A DNA stretch of 37,888 nucleotides from assembly GCF_002551815.1 (NCBI RefSeq), contig NZ_NVPR01000022.1, forward strand, positions 1-37,888. Direction: 5' to 3'. How positions within the stretch are numbered: position 1 is the first letter of the stretch; each line of letters begins with the position of its first letter. The translations under genes were made by a program, and so were the position numbers. This document shows positions 16,461 to 23,994 of the stretch, in pieces. Source of the stretch: Bacillus sp. AFS098217. Lineage in GTDB: Bacteria; Bacillota; Bacilli; Bacillales; Bacillaceae_G. The notes under the pieces were generated by a model, which did no database searches, was not told where the DNA came from, and worked only from the letters and a program-made list of their open reading frames with translations.

Positions 16461-16877
16461 TTGATAAAGGGTTTGAATCATCTTTGCTTTTCAGTTTCAG
16501 ATTTAGAGAGAGCTATTAAATTTTATAAAACTGTATTAGAGGGAAAGTTATTAGTAAGGGGAAGAAAACTTGCATATTTTGATATATGCGGGATGTGGGT
16601 AGCACTCAATGAAGAAGTAGATATTGCAAGAAATGAGATTCATCAGTCTTATACACATCTTGCCTTTTCTGTCGAACAAGAAGACTTTAATCGTTTATTA
16701 CAGCGATTAGAAGAAAACGAAGTTCATATTTTACAGGGAAGAGAACGTGATGTAAGGGATTGTCAATCTATTTATTTTATTGATCCAGATGGACATAAGT
16801 TTGAGTTTCATTCAGGTACATTGCAGGATCGCTTAAAGTATTATAAGGAAGCAAAACCACATATGGAATTTTATTAG
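16461..16877 (+). CDS. fosB: Fosfomycin resistance thiol transferase FosB
   Basis: A 138-residue member of the glyoxalase/vicinal-oxygen-chelate family. FosB enzymes open the fosfomycin epoxide by adding bacillithiol (or cysteine), with a divalent metal. The three metal ligands fall at His7 (GLNHLCF), His66 (YTHLAF) and Glu115 (HKFEFHSG). The segments [19 protein letters not shown] and [10 protein letters not shown] are close to B. cereus FosB as I remember it. The start is TTG, 13 bases after the start of AAGGAGGA; no ATG fits. It is chromosomal and not linked to mobile DNA here. Confidence 0.95.
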   Translation: MIKGLNHLCFSVSDLERAIKFYKTVLEGKLLVRGRKLAYFDICGMWVALNEEVDIARNEIHQSYTHLAFSVEQEDFNRLLQRLEENEVHILQGRERDVRDCQSIYFIDPDGHKFEFHSGTLQDRLKYYKEAKPHMEFY

Positions 16878-17018
16878 GGTTTATTTTTACAAGGTGAACA
16901 TTCAAGGTGGTTGACTCATGAAGAGATTGCTGAAGGAGTTATAGCAGGGATTCAAAATAAACAAAGAAAATGGGTCGTAGGAACACTAGAACCATGGAAA
17001 TCACGACCGGAATGGTAA
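16878..17018 (+). pseudogene. 46-codon C-terminal remnant of an unidentified gene
   Basis: Directly after the fosB TAG, and in the same frame, comes an open stretch ending in TAA: FLQGEHSRWLTHEEIAEGVIAG, then KWVVGTLEPWKSRPEW. It has no start codon with a ribosome site, yet its composition is strongly protein-like and its stop codon carries the ribosome site of the next gene. It looks like the end of a gene whose front was deleted when fosB came to lie here. I cannot assign a family; an SDR or Nudix C terminus is conceivable. Confidence 0.5.
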
Positions 17019-17032
17019 GGAGGAGGAAAGAA

Positions 17033-17650
17033 ATGAAAACAACGTTATATGTAACGCGTCATGGAGAAACAGAATGGAATGTGGCAAAGCGCATGCAAGG
17101 AAGAAAAAACTCGAACTTAACTGAAAAAGGTATGCTACAAGCAAAACAATTGGGTGATCATATAAAAGAAATGCCGCTTCATGCTATATATAGTAGTCCA
17201 AGTGAACGAACGCTTCATACGGCAGAGCTGATTAGAGGAAAACGAGATATACCAATTATAGCAGATGACCACTTTTATGAGATTAATATGGGGATATGGG
17301 AGGGAGAAATGCTTGCTGATTTGGAAATGAAATATCCGGAAGAAGTAAATTTATTTTGGAACGAACCACACCAATTCCGCTCCACCTCAGGAGAGAGTTT
17401 CTTTGACGTATATAGCAGGGTAGTAGAGGGGATAAATATTCTTTTAGAAAAGCATAAAGGAGAAAGTATTTTAGTTGTATCTCATGCTGCAGCAGCGAAA
17501 TTACTTGTGGGGCATTTTGCTGGTAATTCTGTTGAAAAGGTATGGCATGATCCATTTATGCATAGTGCAAGTTTAAGTGTGATTGAAATTGAAGACGGAA
17601 AAGGTACAGTAAAGCTTTTTGCAGATATAAAACATTTTCAAGAAATATAG
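17033..17650 (+). CDS. Histidine phosphatase (phosphoglycerate mutase-like, PhoE/GpmB type)
   Basis: A 205-residue branch-1 histidine phosphatase. The catalytic motif TRHGETEWN (His10 is phosphorylated) is followed by IYSSPSERTLHTAELI (second Arg and phosphate pocket), YEINMGIWEG (acid) and LVVSHAAAAKLL (second His). The length and motifs fit broad-specificity PhoE/YhfR-type phosphatases rather than true glycolytic mutases. The ATG at 17033 follows AAGGAGGAGGAAAGAA. The frame upstream to 16970 is out of frame with the remnant before it and is not used. Confidence 0.88.
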   Translation: MKTTLYVTRHGETEWNVAKRMQGRKNSNLTEKGMLQAKQLGDHIKEMPLHAIYSSPSERTLHTAELIRGKRDIPIIADDHFYEINMGIWEGEMLADLEMKYPEEVNLFWNEPHQFRSTSGESFFDVYSRVVEGINILLEKHKGESILVVSHAAAAKLLVGHFAGNSVEKVWHDPFMHSASLSVIEIEDGKGTVKLFADIKHFQEI

Positions 17651-17737
17651 TCAAAAAAATAGATCTTATAAATTTTAAGTCATGCAAATATGAACAGTAA
17701 AGATAGTAGACTAATAATATCTGTATGATTACTCATT

Positions 17738-17787
17738 AGAAAATGCTTCTTGATAATTCCAGTATATCAAGGAGTGTTTTCTTTTTT
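17738..17787 (+). terminator. Long terminator hairpin after the phosphatase gene
   Basis: An 18-pair stem (17738-17755 with 17765-17782, three G-U pairs) is followed by T6. Confidence 0.85.
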
Positions 17788-17802
17788 GTGTATTGTTTTT
17801 AC

Positions 17803-17856
17803 AAAAAAGATGTCCAAAAAGTAGTTATTCATCTACTTTCTGAACATCATCTTTTT
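17803..17856. terminator. Second hairpin; terminator of the cotG-like gene
   Basis: AAAAAGATG...AAAGTAG pairs with CTACTTT...CATCTTTTT with a three-base bulge. T tracts occur on both strands; on the minus strand it lies 64 bases after the cotG-like stop. Confidence 0.65.
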
Positions 17857-17920
17857 AATCTAAGAGTTAAATTCCATTATATATATTTAAGTTTTACCGA
17901 CTTACTTATTGCGATGAGAA

Positions 17921-18361
17921 CTAGTTCCAAAAGGGATGGTTAGGAAAACAGCGGCTTTGTTTTTTGAACGTGGGGATATGAAATCTCTTTTTGGATTTAC
18001 AAGTTTTACGGCATTTATGACTTTTATGACTCTTATGACTCTTATGACTCTTATGACTTTTACGGCACTTATGACTTTTATGAGATTTACAAGTTTTATG
18101 GGATTTGCAAGTTTTATGGGATTTACAAGTTCTGTGGGGTTTGCAAGTTATATGGGATTTACGAGTTCTGTGGGGTTTGCAAGTTATATGAGTTTTAAAA
18201 GTTCTATGAGGTTTGCAAGTTATATGGGATTTACAAGTTTTACGGCATTTACAAGTTTTATGACGGCGAGATTTATGTCCACTTGTAGGATCTTGATGTA
18301 AGAATCCTTCCATTCCTGCAGCTTTAATCTCTTCTACAGCTTTTTGGATATTATATTTCAT
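17921..18361 (-). CDS. cotG: CotG/ExsB-family spore coat or exosporium protein
   Basis: A 146-residue, extremely basic protein. The N-terminal MKYNIQKAVEEIKAAGMEGFLHQDP matches the conserved start of CotG/ExsB proteins as I remember it. Residues about 34-121 are short tandem repeats built from KSH, KTC, KPHRT and KSHIT units, rich in Lys, His, Cys, Ser and Thr. CotG-type repeats are phosphorylated on Ser/Thr by CotH, whose probable gene lies next door and divergent, as in B. subtilis. The ATG at 18361 follows a perfect AAGGAGG. A SigK-like promoter lies upstream. The many Cys in the repeats are unusual compared with B. subtilis CotG. Confidence 0.8.
   Translation of the reverse strand: MKYNIQKAVEEIKAAGMEGFLHQDPTSGHKSRRHKTCKCRKTCKSHITCKPHRTFKTHITCKPHRTRKSHITCKPHRTCKSHKTCKSHKTCKSHKSHKCRKSHKSHKSHKSHKSHKCRKTCKSKKRFHIPTFKKQSRCFPNHPFWN
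17999..18262 (-). repeat. Tandem short repeats within the cotG-like gene
   Basis: Degenerate units of 9 to 15 bases encode KSH/KTC/KPHRT/KSHIT. Such tracts expand and contract by slippage, so length will vary between strains. The repeats keep an open frame on the opposite strand, which is an artefact. Confidence 0.85.
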
Positions 18362-18416
18362 ACGAATCCTCCTTAACACTATCTATTGAAAAGAAATAGC
18401 TTTTCTTTTACATTAC

Positions 18417-18444
18417 TACAATATGAAATAAATCCTCGCCTCGT
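18417..18444 (-). promoter_or_regulatory. SigK-type promoter of the cotG-like gene
   Basis: On the minus strand, AC (18443-18444), 17 bases, then CATATTGTA (18417-18425). This fits the SigK consensus AC-N16/17-CATANNNTA. The RNA would start about 50 bases before the ATG. Confidence 0.6.
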
Positions 18445-18494
18445 ATAGGACGGGTGTGGAATTCTAGAAAAATAGATGAATGGTAGGGGTATCA

Positions 18495-18519
18495 ATAGGA
18501 AAAGGAAAATCATACATTG
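18495..18519 (+). promoter_or_regulatory. Weak sporulation-type promoter candidate for cotH
   Basis: ATA (18495-18497), 13 bases, then CATACATTG (18511-18519). This resembles a SigE -10 (CATACA-T) and only partly a SigK one. It would leave a leader of about 130 bases. Nothing better is seen in the 18445-18653 stretch, which is otherwise empty. Confidence 0.25.
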
Positions 18520-18653
18520 ATTGTAGATGAAGTGAGCTTTCCGTCAGTATAGGGTGAATTGTGCTTTTACGAGTTCTTTATATGGTTTTCTCAGAAGCTT
18601 GAGACGGAGGGATTAAACGTAAATATGGGATAAAAAGAAGGGGAGGAGAAAAT

Positions 18654-19730
18654 ATGCTGCCTACTTATGACTTTTTTATTAATCCTATGTATATCACAGA
18701 ATTACGTAAAGATATTTGGTCTGACGATCCTGTTCTTGCTAAATTGACATATCAAAAAAGAAAATATGATATTGACATTGTATATCGAGGCTCTCATATT
18801 AGAAAGTTTGAGAAAAAGTCTTATCATGTTAAGTTTTATAAACCAAAATTATTTCAAGGGGTAAAAGAAATTCATTTAAATTCAGAATTCAAGGATCCAT
18901 CTTTAATTCGAAATAAGCTATCCCTTGATTTTTTTTATGATATTGGTACATTATCTCCGAAATCACAGCATGTTTTTGTGAAAATTAATAATCAAGTACA
19001 GGGGGTATACTTGCAACTAGAGTCTGTTGACGAATATTTTTTACGTAGTCGCAATTTACCAAATGGTTCTATTTATTATGCGGTTGACGATGACGCAAAT
19101 TTTTCTTTAATAAGTGAATTAAATAAGGATATAAAAACAGATTTATCATCAGGATATGAATTCAAGTGTGCAAATGAGCATAGTGAAGAATATTTAAGTG
19201 AATTTGTGTATCATGCAAATACGATTTCACGAGCAGCCTATGAGAAGGAAATTGTAAAATATGTTGATATTGACAAATATTTACGATGGCTGGCGGGTAT
19301 TATTTTTACACAAAACTTTGATGGCTTTGTTCATAACTATGCACTGTATCATAATGGTGAAACAGGTTTATTTGAAGTTATTCCTTGGGATTATGATGCA
19401 ACATGGGGACGAGATGTAGAAGGAAGATTGTTAAATCATGAGTATATCCGAATTCAAGGGTATAACACCCTAAGCGCTAGATTGCTTGATGTAAGTGCAT
19501 TTAGGAAACAATATCGGAATATTTTAGAGGGAATTTTAGAAGAAAAGTTTACTGTGGATTATATAAAACCAAAAGTGGAGGAAATGCATGGATTAATCCG
19601 TCCGTATATTGTTCAAGATCCTTATATGAAGAAGAAGGTAGAGGTTTTTGATAGTGAACCAGAATTGATTTTTCAATACATCGAAAAACGTCGTCAATTT
19701 ATACAAGAACACTTACATGAATTAGAGTGA
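18654..19730 (+). CDS. cotH: Spore coat protein kinase CotH
   Basis: A 358-residue CotH-family atypical protein kinase. In spore formers it phosphorylates CotG/CotB-type coat proteins in the mother cell and directs outer-coat assembly. It lacks a signal peptide. The family core is visible: [18 protein letters not shown] (nucleotide-binding lysines), the [13 protein letters not shown] segment (His227, Asn228) and [12 protein letters not shown], whose Asp246/Asp248 correspond to the metal-binding acid of B. subtilis CotH. The ATG follows GGGGAGGAGAAAAT. Its probable substrate gene is divergent and adjacent. Confidence 0.92.
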   Translation: MLPTYDFFINPMYITELRKDIWSDDPVLAKLTYQKRKYDIDIVYRGSHIRKFEKKSYHVKFYKPKLFQGVKEIHLNSEFKDPSLIRNKLSLDFFYDIGTLSPKSQHVFVKINNQVQGVYLQLESVDEYFLRSRNLPNGSIYYAVDDDANFSLISELNKDIKTDLSSGYEFKCANEHSEEYLSEFVYHANTISRAAYEKEIVKYVDIDKYLRWLAGIIFTQNFDGFVHNYALYHNGETGLFEVIPWDYDATWGRDVEGRLLNHEYIRIQGYNTLSARLLDVSAFRKQYRNILEGILEEKFTVDYIKPKVEEMHGLIRPYIVQDPYMKKKVEVFDSEPELIFQYIEKRRQFIQEHLHELE

Positions 19731-19772
19731 ACAACAAGAAAAGAGATTCTAATCAATCTCTTTTCTTGTTGT
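19731..19772 (+). terminator. Perfect 18-bp hairpin after cotH
   Basis: ACAACAAGAAAAGAGATT (19731-19748) pairs perfectly with 19755-19772. No T run follows. The base of the stem runs into TATAAT (19772-19777), a possible -10 for the Nudix gene. Confidence 0.7.
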
Positions 19773-19805
19773 ATAATGAATATACTTCTTTTAGGAAGGT
19801 GGAAA

Positions 19806-20423
19806 ATGAAGGTGAAATGGATTGATTGGGTAAAACAAATACAAGCCATAGCTCAGACTGGCTTAACGTATTCAAAAGATGTATATGATATTGAGCGCTT
19901 TCAACAATTACGTGATCTTTCAATTTCTATGATGTCTCACTATACGAAGACGGATTGGGAAGTGGTAGAGAAGCTATTTGCCAGTGAAACAGGTTATCAA
20001 ACACCAAAAGTAGATATTCGAGCAGTTATATTTCAAAATGAGAAATTATTATTTGTGAAAGAAAAAAGTGATGGGAAATGGGCACTTCCAGGAGGCTGGG
20101 CAGATATTGGTTATACACCAACAGAAGTTGCAGCAAAAGAAGTATGGGAAGAAACAGGTTATAAAGTAGATCATTTTCGATTACTAGCAGTATTTGATAA
20201 AGAAAAGCATCATTCATCGCCATCAATATCACATGTATATAAAATATTTATCGGTTGTGAAATTGTTGGGGGAGAAAAACGAACAAGTTTGGAAACAGAG
20301 GAAGTAAACTTTTTTGGTGAAAAGGAAATCCCGCAGTTATCAGTTGCCAGAAATACAGAATGGCAAATTAGAGAAATGTTTACTTATATGAAAGATAAGG
20401 ATAAAGCACCATTGCTTGATTAA
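19806..20423 (+). CDS. Nudix hydrolase with N-terminal NUDIX_N domain (YjhB-like)
   Basis: A 205-residue hydrolase of nucleoside diphosphates linked to another moiety. Residues 1-60 form the helical NUDIX_N-type domain (WVKQIQAIAQTGLTYSKDVYDIERFQQLR). The catalytic Nudix box is GGWADIGYTPTEVAAKEVWEETGY, with Lys in place of the usual Arg of REVxEE, as is normal for the YjhB group. The substrate is unknown, with ADP-ribose or ADP-sugars as family precedents. The ATG at 19806 follows AGGAAGGTGGAAA. An ATG at 19776 lies in the presumed promoter and is not used. Confidence 0.88.
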   Translation: MKVKWIDWVKQIQAIAQTGLTYSKDVYDIERFQQLRDLSISMMSHYTKTDWEVVEKLFASETGYQTPKVDIRAVIFQNEKLLFVKEKSDGKWALPGGWADIGYTPTEVAAKEVWEETGYKVDHFRLLAVFDKEKHHSSPSISHVYKIFIGCEIVGGEKRTSLETEEVNFFGEKEIPQLSVARNTEWQIREMFTYMKDKDKAPLLD

Positions 20424-20589
20424 AAAAAGATTATTTCCAAAATCCACCTGTTTCATTCTGTTTGTATGTGGTATATTCATAGTGCATTGTACATACTTTC
20501 AAAAGAGAATGGTGAATATATTGGCATGAACAAGCCTTTGTGGGATAATAGGAGAGTATGTGAATAGAAAAGGAGAGATAGGAAAGCAA

Positions 20590-21192
20590 ATGTTAGCGAA
20601 TTTAATAGATCAGTTATTACAATTTTTCGCCAGTCTAGGATACTTTGGTGTTGCCCTAGGGTTAATGATTGAAATCATTCCAAGTGAGATTGTCCTTTCT
20701 TATGCCGGCTTTTTAGTTGCACAAGATCAAATAAGTTTTGTGGGAGCGGTTATTGCAGGTACAATTGGTGGTACACTAGCGCAAATCTTTTTATATTGGT
20801 TAGGATATTATGGCGGGCGTCCAGTAGTTGAAAAGTATGGGAAATACTTGTTAATTAATAAGCATCATTTAGATATAGCTGAAGGTTGGTTTAATCGATA
20901 TGGTGCAGGGGTTATATTTTCTGCTCGTTTTATACCAGTTGTGCGCCATGCGATTTCAATTCCAGCAGGGTTAGCCAAGATGTCTTTAAAACGCTTTACA
21001 CTTTATACAGTGGTTGCAATTATTCCATGGTCTATTCTTTTTATTTATTTAGGAGAAAAGCTTGGTGGGAAATGGCGTCATATTAAAGAATATGCGGCTG
21101 ATTATACGCATTACATAATTATTGGAGCAGTGCTCTTTATTGTTATTTACTTCGGTTTAAAGATTTTGAAAAAGAGAAAAACAGTTCATTAA
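20590..21192 (+). CDS. DedA-family membrane protein
   Basis: A 200-residue integral membrane protein of the DedA/VTT superfamily. Members translocate polyprenyl phosphate or phospholipids across the membrane. Typical marks are LGYFGVALGLMIEIIPSEIVLSYAGFLVA, GGTLAQIFLYWLGYYGGRPVVEKYGKYL and FSARFIPVVRHAISIPAGLAKM (the conserved F.R.P..R....AG motif). Four or five membrane segments are predicted. I prefer the ATG at 20590 (AGGAAAGCAA before it), which matches DedA N termini. A GTG at 20560, with AGGAGAGTAT, is a real alternative adding ten residues. Confidence 0.9.
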   Translation: MLANLIDQLLQFFASLGYFGVALGLMIEIIPSEIVLSYAGFLVAQDQISFVGAVIAGTIGGTLAQIFLYWLGYYGGRPVVEKYGKYLLINKHHLDIAEGWFNRYGAGVIFSARFIPVVRHAISIPAGLAKMSLKRFTLYTVVAIIPWSILFIYLGEKLGGKWRHIKEYAADYTHYIIIGAVLFIVIYFGLKILKKRKTVH

Positions 21193-21219
21193 AGCCAATG
21201 GTTTCATTGGCTTTTTTTC
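21189..21219 (+). terminator. Terminator of the dedA gene
   Basis: AAAGCCAAT pairs with ATTGGCTTT and is followed by T7. Confidence 0.9.
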
Positions 21220-21287
21220 TGCATTTTAGTTCTAAAAGAAAGAAGTTGTCCATAATGTGTAGTAATAAAGCGTAGCGGGGGAATGAA

Positions 21288-22667
21288 ATGAAAGGGTCAC
21301 CGTTTTTACGTGGAACATTATTTTTAACGATGGCAACGATGATATCTAAAATGCTAGGATTTATATATGTGATTCCGTTTACAGCAATGGTAGGGACGAG
21401 TGGATATGTATTATACACTTATGCATATCGCCCTTATACAATTATGTTAAGCATTGCAACAATGGGATTGCCACTTGCTGTTTCAAAAATGGTTTCAAAA
21501 TATGACCAGCTAAATGACTATCATACGGTAAAAAGGGTACTCAAAAGTGGAGTAGTCTTTATGGTTCTTATGGGGATTGTCTCATTTCTAGCATTATATT
21601 TGATGGCACCATACCTTGCGAAGATTGTGATTGATGGAAATGATCAAACTGGCAATAGTATGACTGCTGTAACTTACAATATTCAAATTGTAAGTTTCGC
21701 TCTATTAATTGTACCTGTAATGAGTTTGTTACGTGGTTTTTTTCAGGGATTTCAATCTATGGGACCTTCGGCAGTAAGTGTCGTTATCGAACAGTTTTTT
21801 CGTGTCTTGACAATTTTAATAGGAAGTTTTGTTATTTTATATGTTTTGAAAGCTTCAGTTTCTTTAGCAGTTGGAGTTTCAACGTTTGGAGCGTTTATGG
21901 GGGCGGTAGCCGGATTAATTGTTCTGAGTGGATATTATATGAGAAGACGGAAGTACTTGAAACAAAAAGAAATTACAAGTATTCCGCAGACAACGAAATC
22001 TTTTTTCTTATTATATAAAGAGTTATTTACATATTCTATTCCTTTTGTTGTAGTTAGTTTAGCAATCCCGCTTTATCAAACAATTGATACATTTACAATC
22101 AATAAATTATTAATACAGGTAGGGTATGTACAAGGAGAGGCAGAGAAAATAAATGCCATAATCGGTCTTGTGCAAATGGTTGTACTTATTCCGGTTTCCG
22201 TAGCAACAGCTTTTAGTATGTCCCTTGTTCCAGAGATGACAAAAGCATATACAGCAGGAAATGAACAGTTATTATATAAGCACTTTACGAAAACAAATTT
22301 GCTAGTAGTTGGAATTACCATTCCAGCAGCAATTGGAATGATGGTATTAGCGAAACCGGTATATACTCTTTTATTTGGTGCAGGGAATGATCCAAATATG
22401 GGAAGTGTTATTTTACAGTACTATGCACCTGCATGTATATTATTTTCATTATTTACAGTGACAGCGGCAATGTTGCAAGGAATCAATCAACAACAAAAAA
22501 CGATTATCGGTTTAATGATAGGTATCATCATAAAAGTTGTATTAAATATTACATTATTACCATACTTAGACTACACTAGTTTTATTATCGCAACATATGC
22601 TGGTTACACGATTTCAGTCTCATTTAACTTGTGGATGCTTTCTAAATATGTTATAAAGGCAACATAA
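21288..22667 (+). CDS. SpoVB/MurJ-family polysaccharide or lipid flippase, short C terminus
   Basis: A 459-residue MOP-superfamily flippase. The N terminus RGTLFLTMATMISKMLGFIYVIPF and the QTIDTFTINKLLI, LVPEMTKAY and AMLQGINQQQKTII segments fit the Bacillus SpoVB/YtgP/YkvU group, which flips lipid-linked cell-wall precursors. About 12 hydrophobic segments are present. Family members usually reach 500-550 residues with 14 segments; this one ends shortly after FNLWMLSKYVIKAT, followed by a clean terminator, so the last helices are missing. It may be a real short paralogue or a truncated copy. The ATG follows GCGGGGGAATGAA, so the ribosome site is G-rich. Confidence 0.85.
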   Translation: MKGSPFLRGTLFLTMATMISKMLGFIYVIPFTAMVGTSGYVLYTYAYRPYTIMLSIATMGLPLAVSKMVSKYDQLNDYHTVKRVLKSGVVFMVLMGIVSFLALYLMAPYLAKIVIDGNDQTGNSMTAVTYNIQIVSFALLIVPVMSLLRGFFQGFQSMGPSAVSVVIEQFFRVLTILIGSFVILYVLKASVSLAVGVSTFGAFMGAVAGLIVLSGYYMRRRKYLKQKEITSIPQTTKSFFLLYKELFTYSIPFVVVSLAIPLYQTIDTFTINKLLIQVGYVQGEAEKINAIIGLVQMVVLIPVSVATAFSMSLVPEMTKAYTAGNEQLLYKHFTKTNLLVVGITIPAAIGMMVLAKPVYTLLFGAGNDPNMGSVILQYYAPACILFSLFTVTAAMLQGINQQQKTIIGLMIGIIIKVVLNITLLPYLDYTSFIIATYAGYTISVSFNLWMLSKYVIKAT

Positions 22668-22674
22668 GCTTTTC

Positions 22675-22701
22675 AAAAGGCAGAGCAAACTCTGTCTTTT
22701 T
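22675..22701 (+). terminator. Terminator of the flippase gene
   Basis: AAAAGGCAGAG pairs with CTCTGTCTTTT (one G-U) around a CAAA loop. Confidence 0.85.
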
Positions 22702-22702
22702 C

Positions 22703-22796
22703 TATTTTGAAAGATTTTATAAAAAAAGCGTTTTCAAAATAATTTTTCTATTGAAATTTGAACGTTTGTTTCATATGCTGAAAATGGCGGTTCAAA
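22703..22796 (+). promoter_or_regulatory. Two inverted repeats in the corA leader region
   Basis: TATTTTGAAA (22703-22712) pairs with TTTCAAAATA (22732-22741). TTTGAAC (22757-22763) pairs with GTTCAAA (22790-22796), and the latter encloses an inner TTTCA/TGAAA pairing. This is not the M-box magnesium riboswitch, whose conserved core I do not see. The structures may be regulatory or relics. Confidence 0.35.
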
Positions 22797-22851
22797 AACT
22801 GTTGTTTAAGTGAGGTAGATTCCCACATGTAAAAAGAATCGGGGTGATAGT

Positions 22852-23793
22852 ATGTTAAATATTTATTTAACAGACCGAAACGGAAAACTACAAGAAATTG
22901 AGGAGATTCAAAAAGGTTGTTGGATTAATGTACTCCATCCAACAGAAGAGGAAATTCAATTCCTAGTACAAACATTAAATGTAGAATTGGACTTCATTAA
23001 GGACCCTTTGGATGATGAAGAACGTTCTCGTATTGAAAAAGAAGATGATAATGCATTGATTATCGTCGATATTCCTACAGTAAGGCATGATGAAGAGGGA
23101 AATTCAATATATGATACAATTCCGATTGGTATGATTATAATGCCGGAATGTTTTGTAACCATTTGTTTGGAAGAAAATCCGATTTTTGAGCGTTTTATTA
23201 ACCAACGTATTAAAGAATTTTATACGTTTAAAAAGACGCGATTTGCGCTTCAGCTCTTATATACAATTTCTACATATTATTTAAGATACTTAAAACAAAT
23301 TAATCGAAAAACAATCGACTTGGAGCATCAATTAAATCAGTCGATGAAAAATAAAGAAATTTTTACATTACTAGGACTTGAAAAAAGCTTGGTATACTTT
23401 ACGACATCTTTAAAGGCAAACAAAATTGTGATTCAAAAGTTAATGCGCAATAATACGTTTATTAAAATGTATGAAGATGATCAAGATTTGCTAGAAGATG
23501 TATTAATTGAAAATAAACAGGCCATTGAAATGGCTGAAATATATAGTAATATTTTAAGTGGTATGATGAATACGTTTAGTTCGGTTATTTCTAATAATTT
23601 AAACAGTGTTATGAAGTTTTTAACTTCGATGACAATCATATTATCAGTGCCAACAATGGTTTCTAGTTTTTTTGGAATGAATGTTCCAGTTCCTTTAAGT
23701 GAAAATCCGCATGGTTTTTTAATGGCTATGATTATATCCGCAATATTATCTTGCGTAATGGCCTTTATTTTTTGGAAGAAACGTTATTTTTAA
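22852..23793 (+). CDS. corA: CorA-family magnesium/divalent metal transporter
   Basis: A 313-residue CorA protein, which forms a pentameric channel for Mg2+ (or Co2+/Ni2+). A large acidic cytoplasmic domain (IKDPLDDEERSRIEKEDD) is followed by a long stalk helix and two C-terminal membrane segments. The signature GMN (275-277) is in SSFFGMNVPVPL, with Phe instead of the commoner Tyr before it. The C terminus is the basic FWKKRYF. It resembles B. subtilis YfjQ. The ATG follows CGGGGTGATAGT. It is a single gene with a strong terminator. Confidence 0.93.
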   Translation: MLNIYLTDRNGKLQEIEEIQKGCWINVLHPTEEEIQFLVQTLNVELDFIKDPLDDEERSRIEKEDDNALIIVDIPTVRHDEEGNSIYDTIPIGMIIMPECFVTICLEENPIFERFINQRIKEFYTFKKTRFALQLLYTISTYYLRYLKQINRKTIDLEHQLNQSMKNKEIFTLLGLEKSLVYFTTSLKANKIVIQKLMRNNTFIKMYEDDQDLLEDVLIENKQAIEMAEIYSNILSGMMNTFSSVISNNLNSVMKFLTSMTIILSVPTMVSSFFGMNVPVPLSENPHGFLMAMIISAILSCVMAFIFWKKRYF

Positions 23794-23801
23794 ATCATAT
23801 G

Positions 23802-23849
23802 AAAGCTGCTCTAGCATAGCTATCAAACTGCGCTAGAGCAGCTTTTTTG
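23802..23849 (+). terminator. Strong terminator of corA
   Basis: AAAGCTGCTCTAGC pairs with GCTAGAGCAGCTTT across a 15-base loop and is followed by T. Confidence 0.9.
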
Positions 23850-23852
23850 TCG

Positions 23853-23869
23853 TAAGAAAACGTTTCTTA
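23853..23869. promoter_or_regulatory. Palindrome upstream of the permease pair
   Basis: TAAGAAA (23853-23859) and TTTCTTA (23863-23869) are separated by ACG. It is not a good Zur or cre match; it is a possible operator for an unknown regulator. Confidence 0.3.
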
Positions 23870-23994
23870 TATACGATATGTGTATGGATGAAAAACTTTT
23901 TTGCCATGATTTACAGATTTGAAAAGGGCTTGTTCAAATAATAAATTGAGGTTAAAATTACATATTGTTAATGAAAAAATGGAGGAAATACATC

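Noticed and set aside
17936-18301. 121-codon frame antisense to the cotG-like gene, rich in Phe-Met-Thr repeats
   Set aside because: It is the mirror of the KSH/KTC codon repeats on the other strand; it has no ribosome site and the composition is implausible for a protein.
22668-22851. M-box magnesium riboswitch before corA
   Set aside because: The conserved M-box core is not present; only simple inverted repeats are seen.
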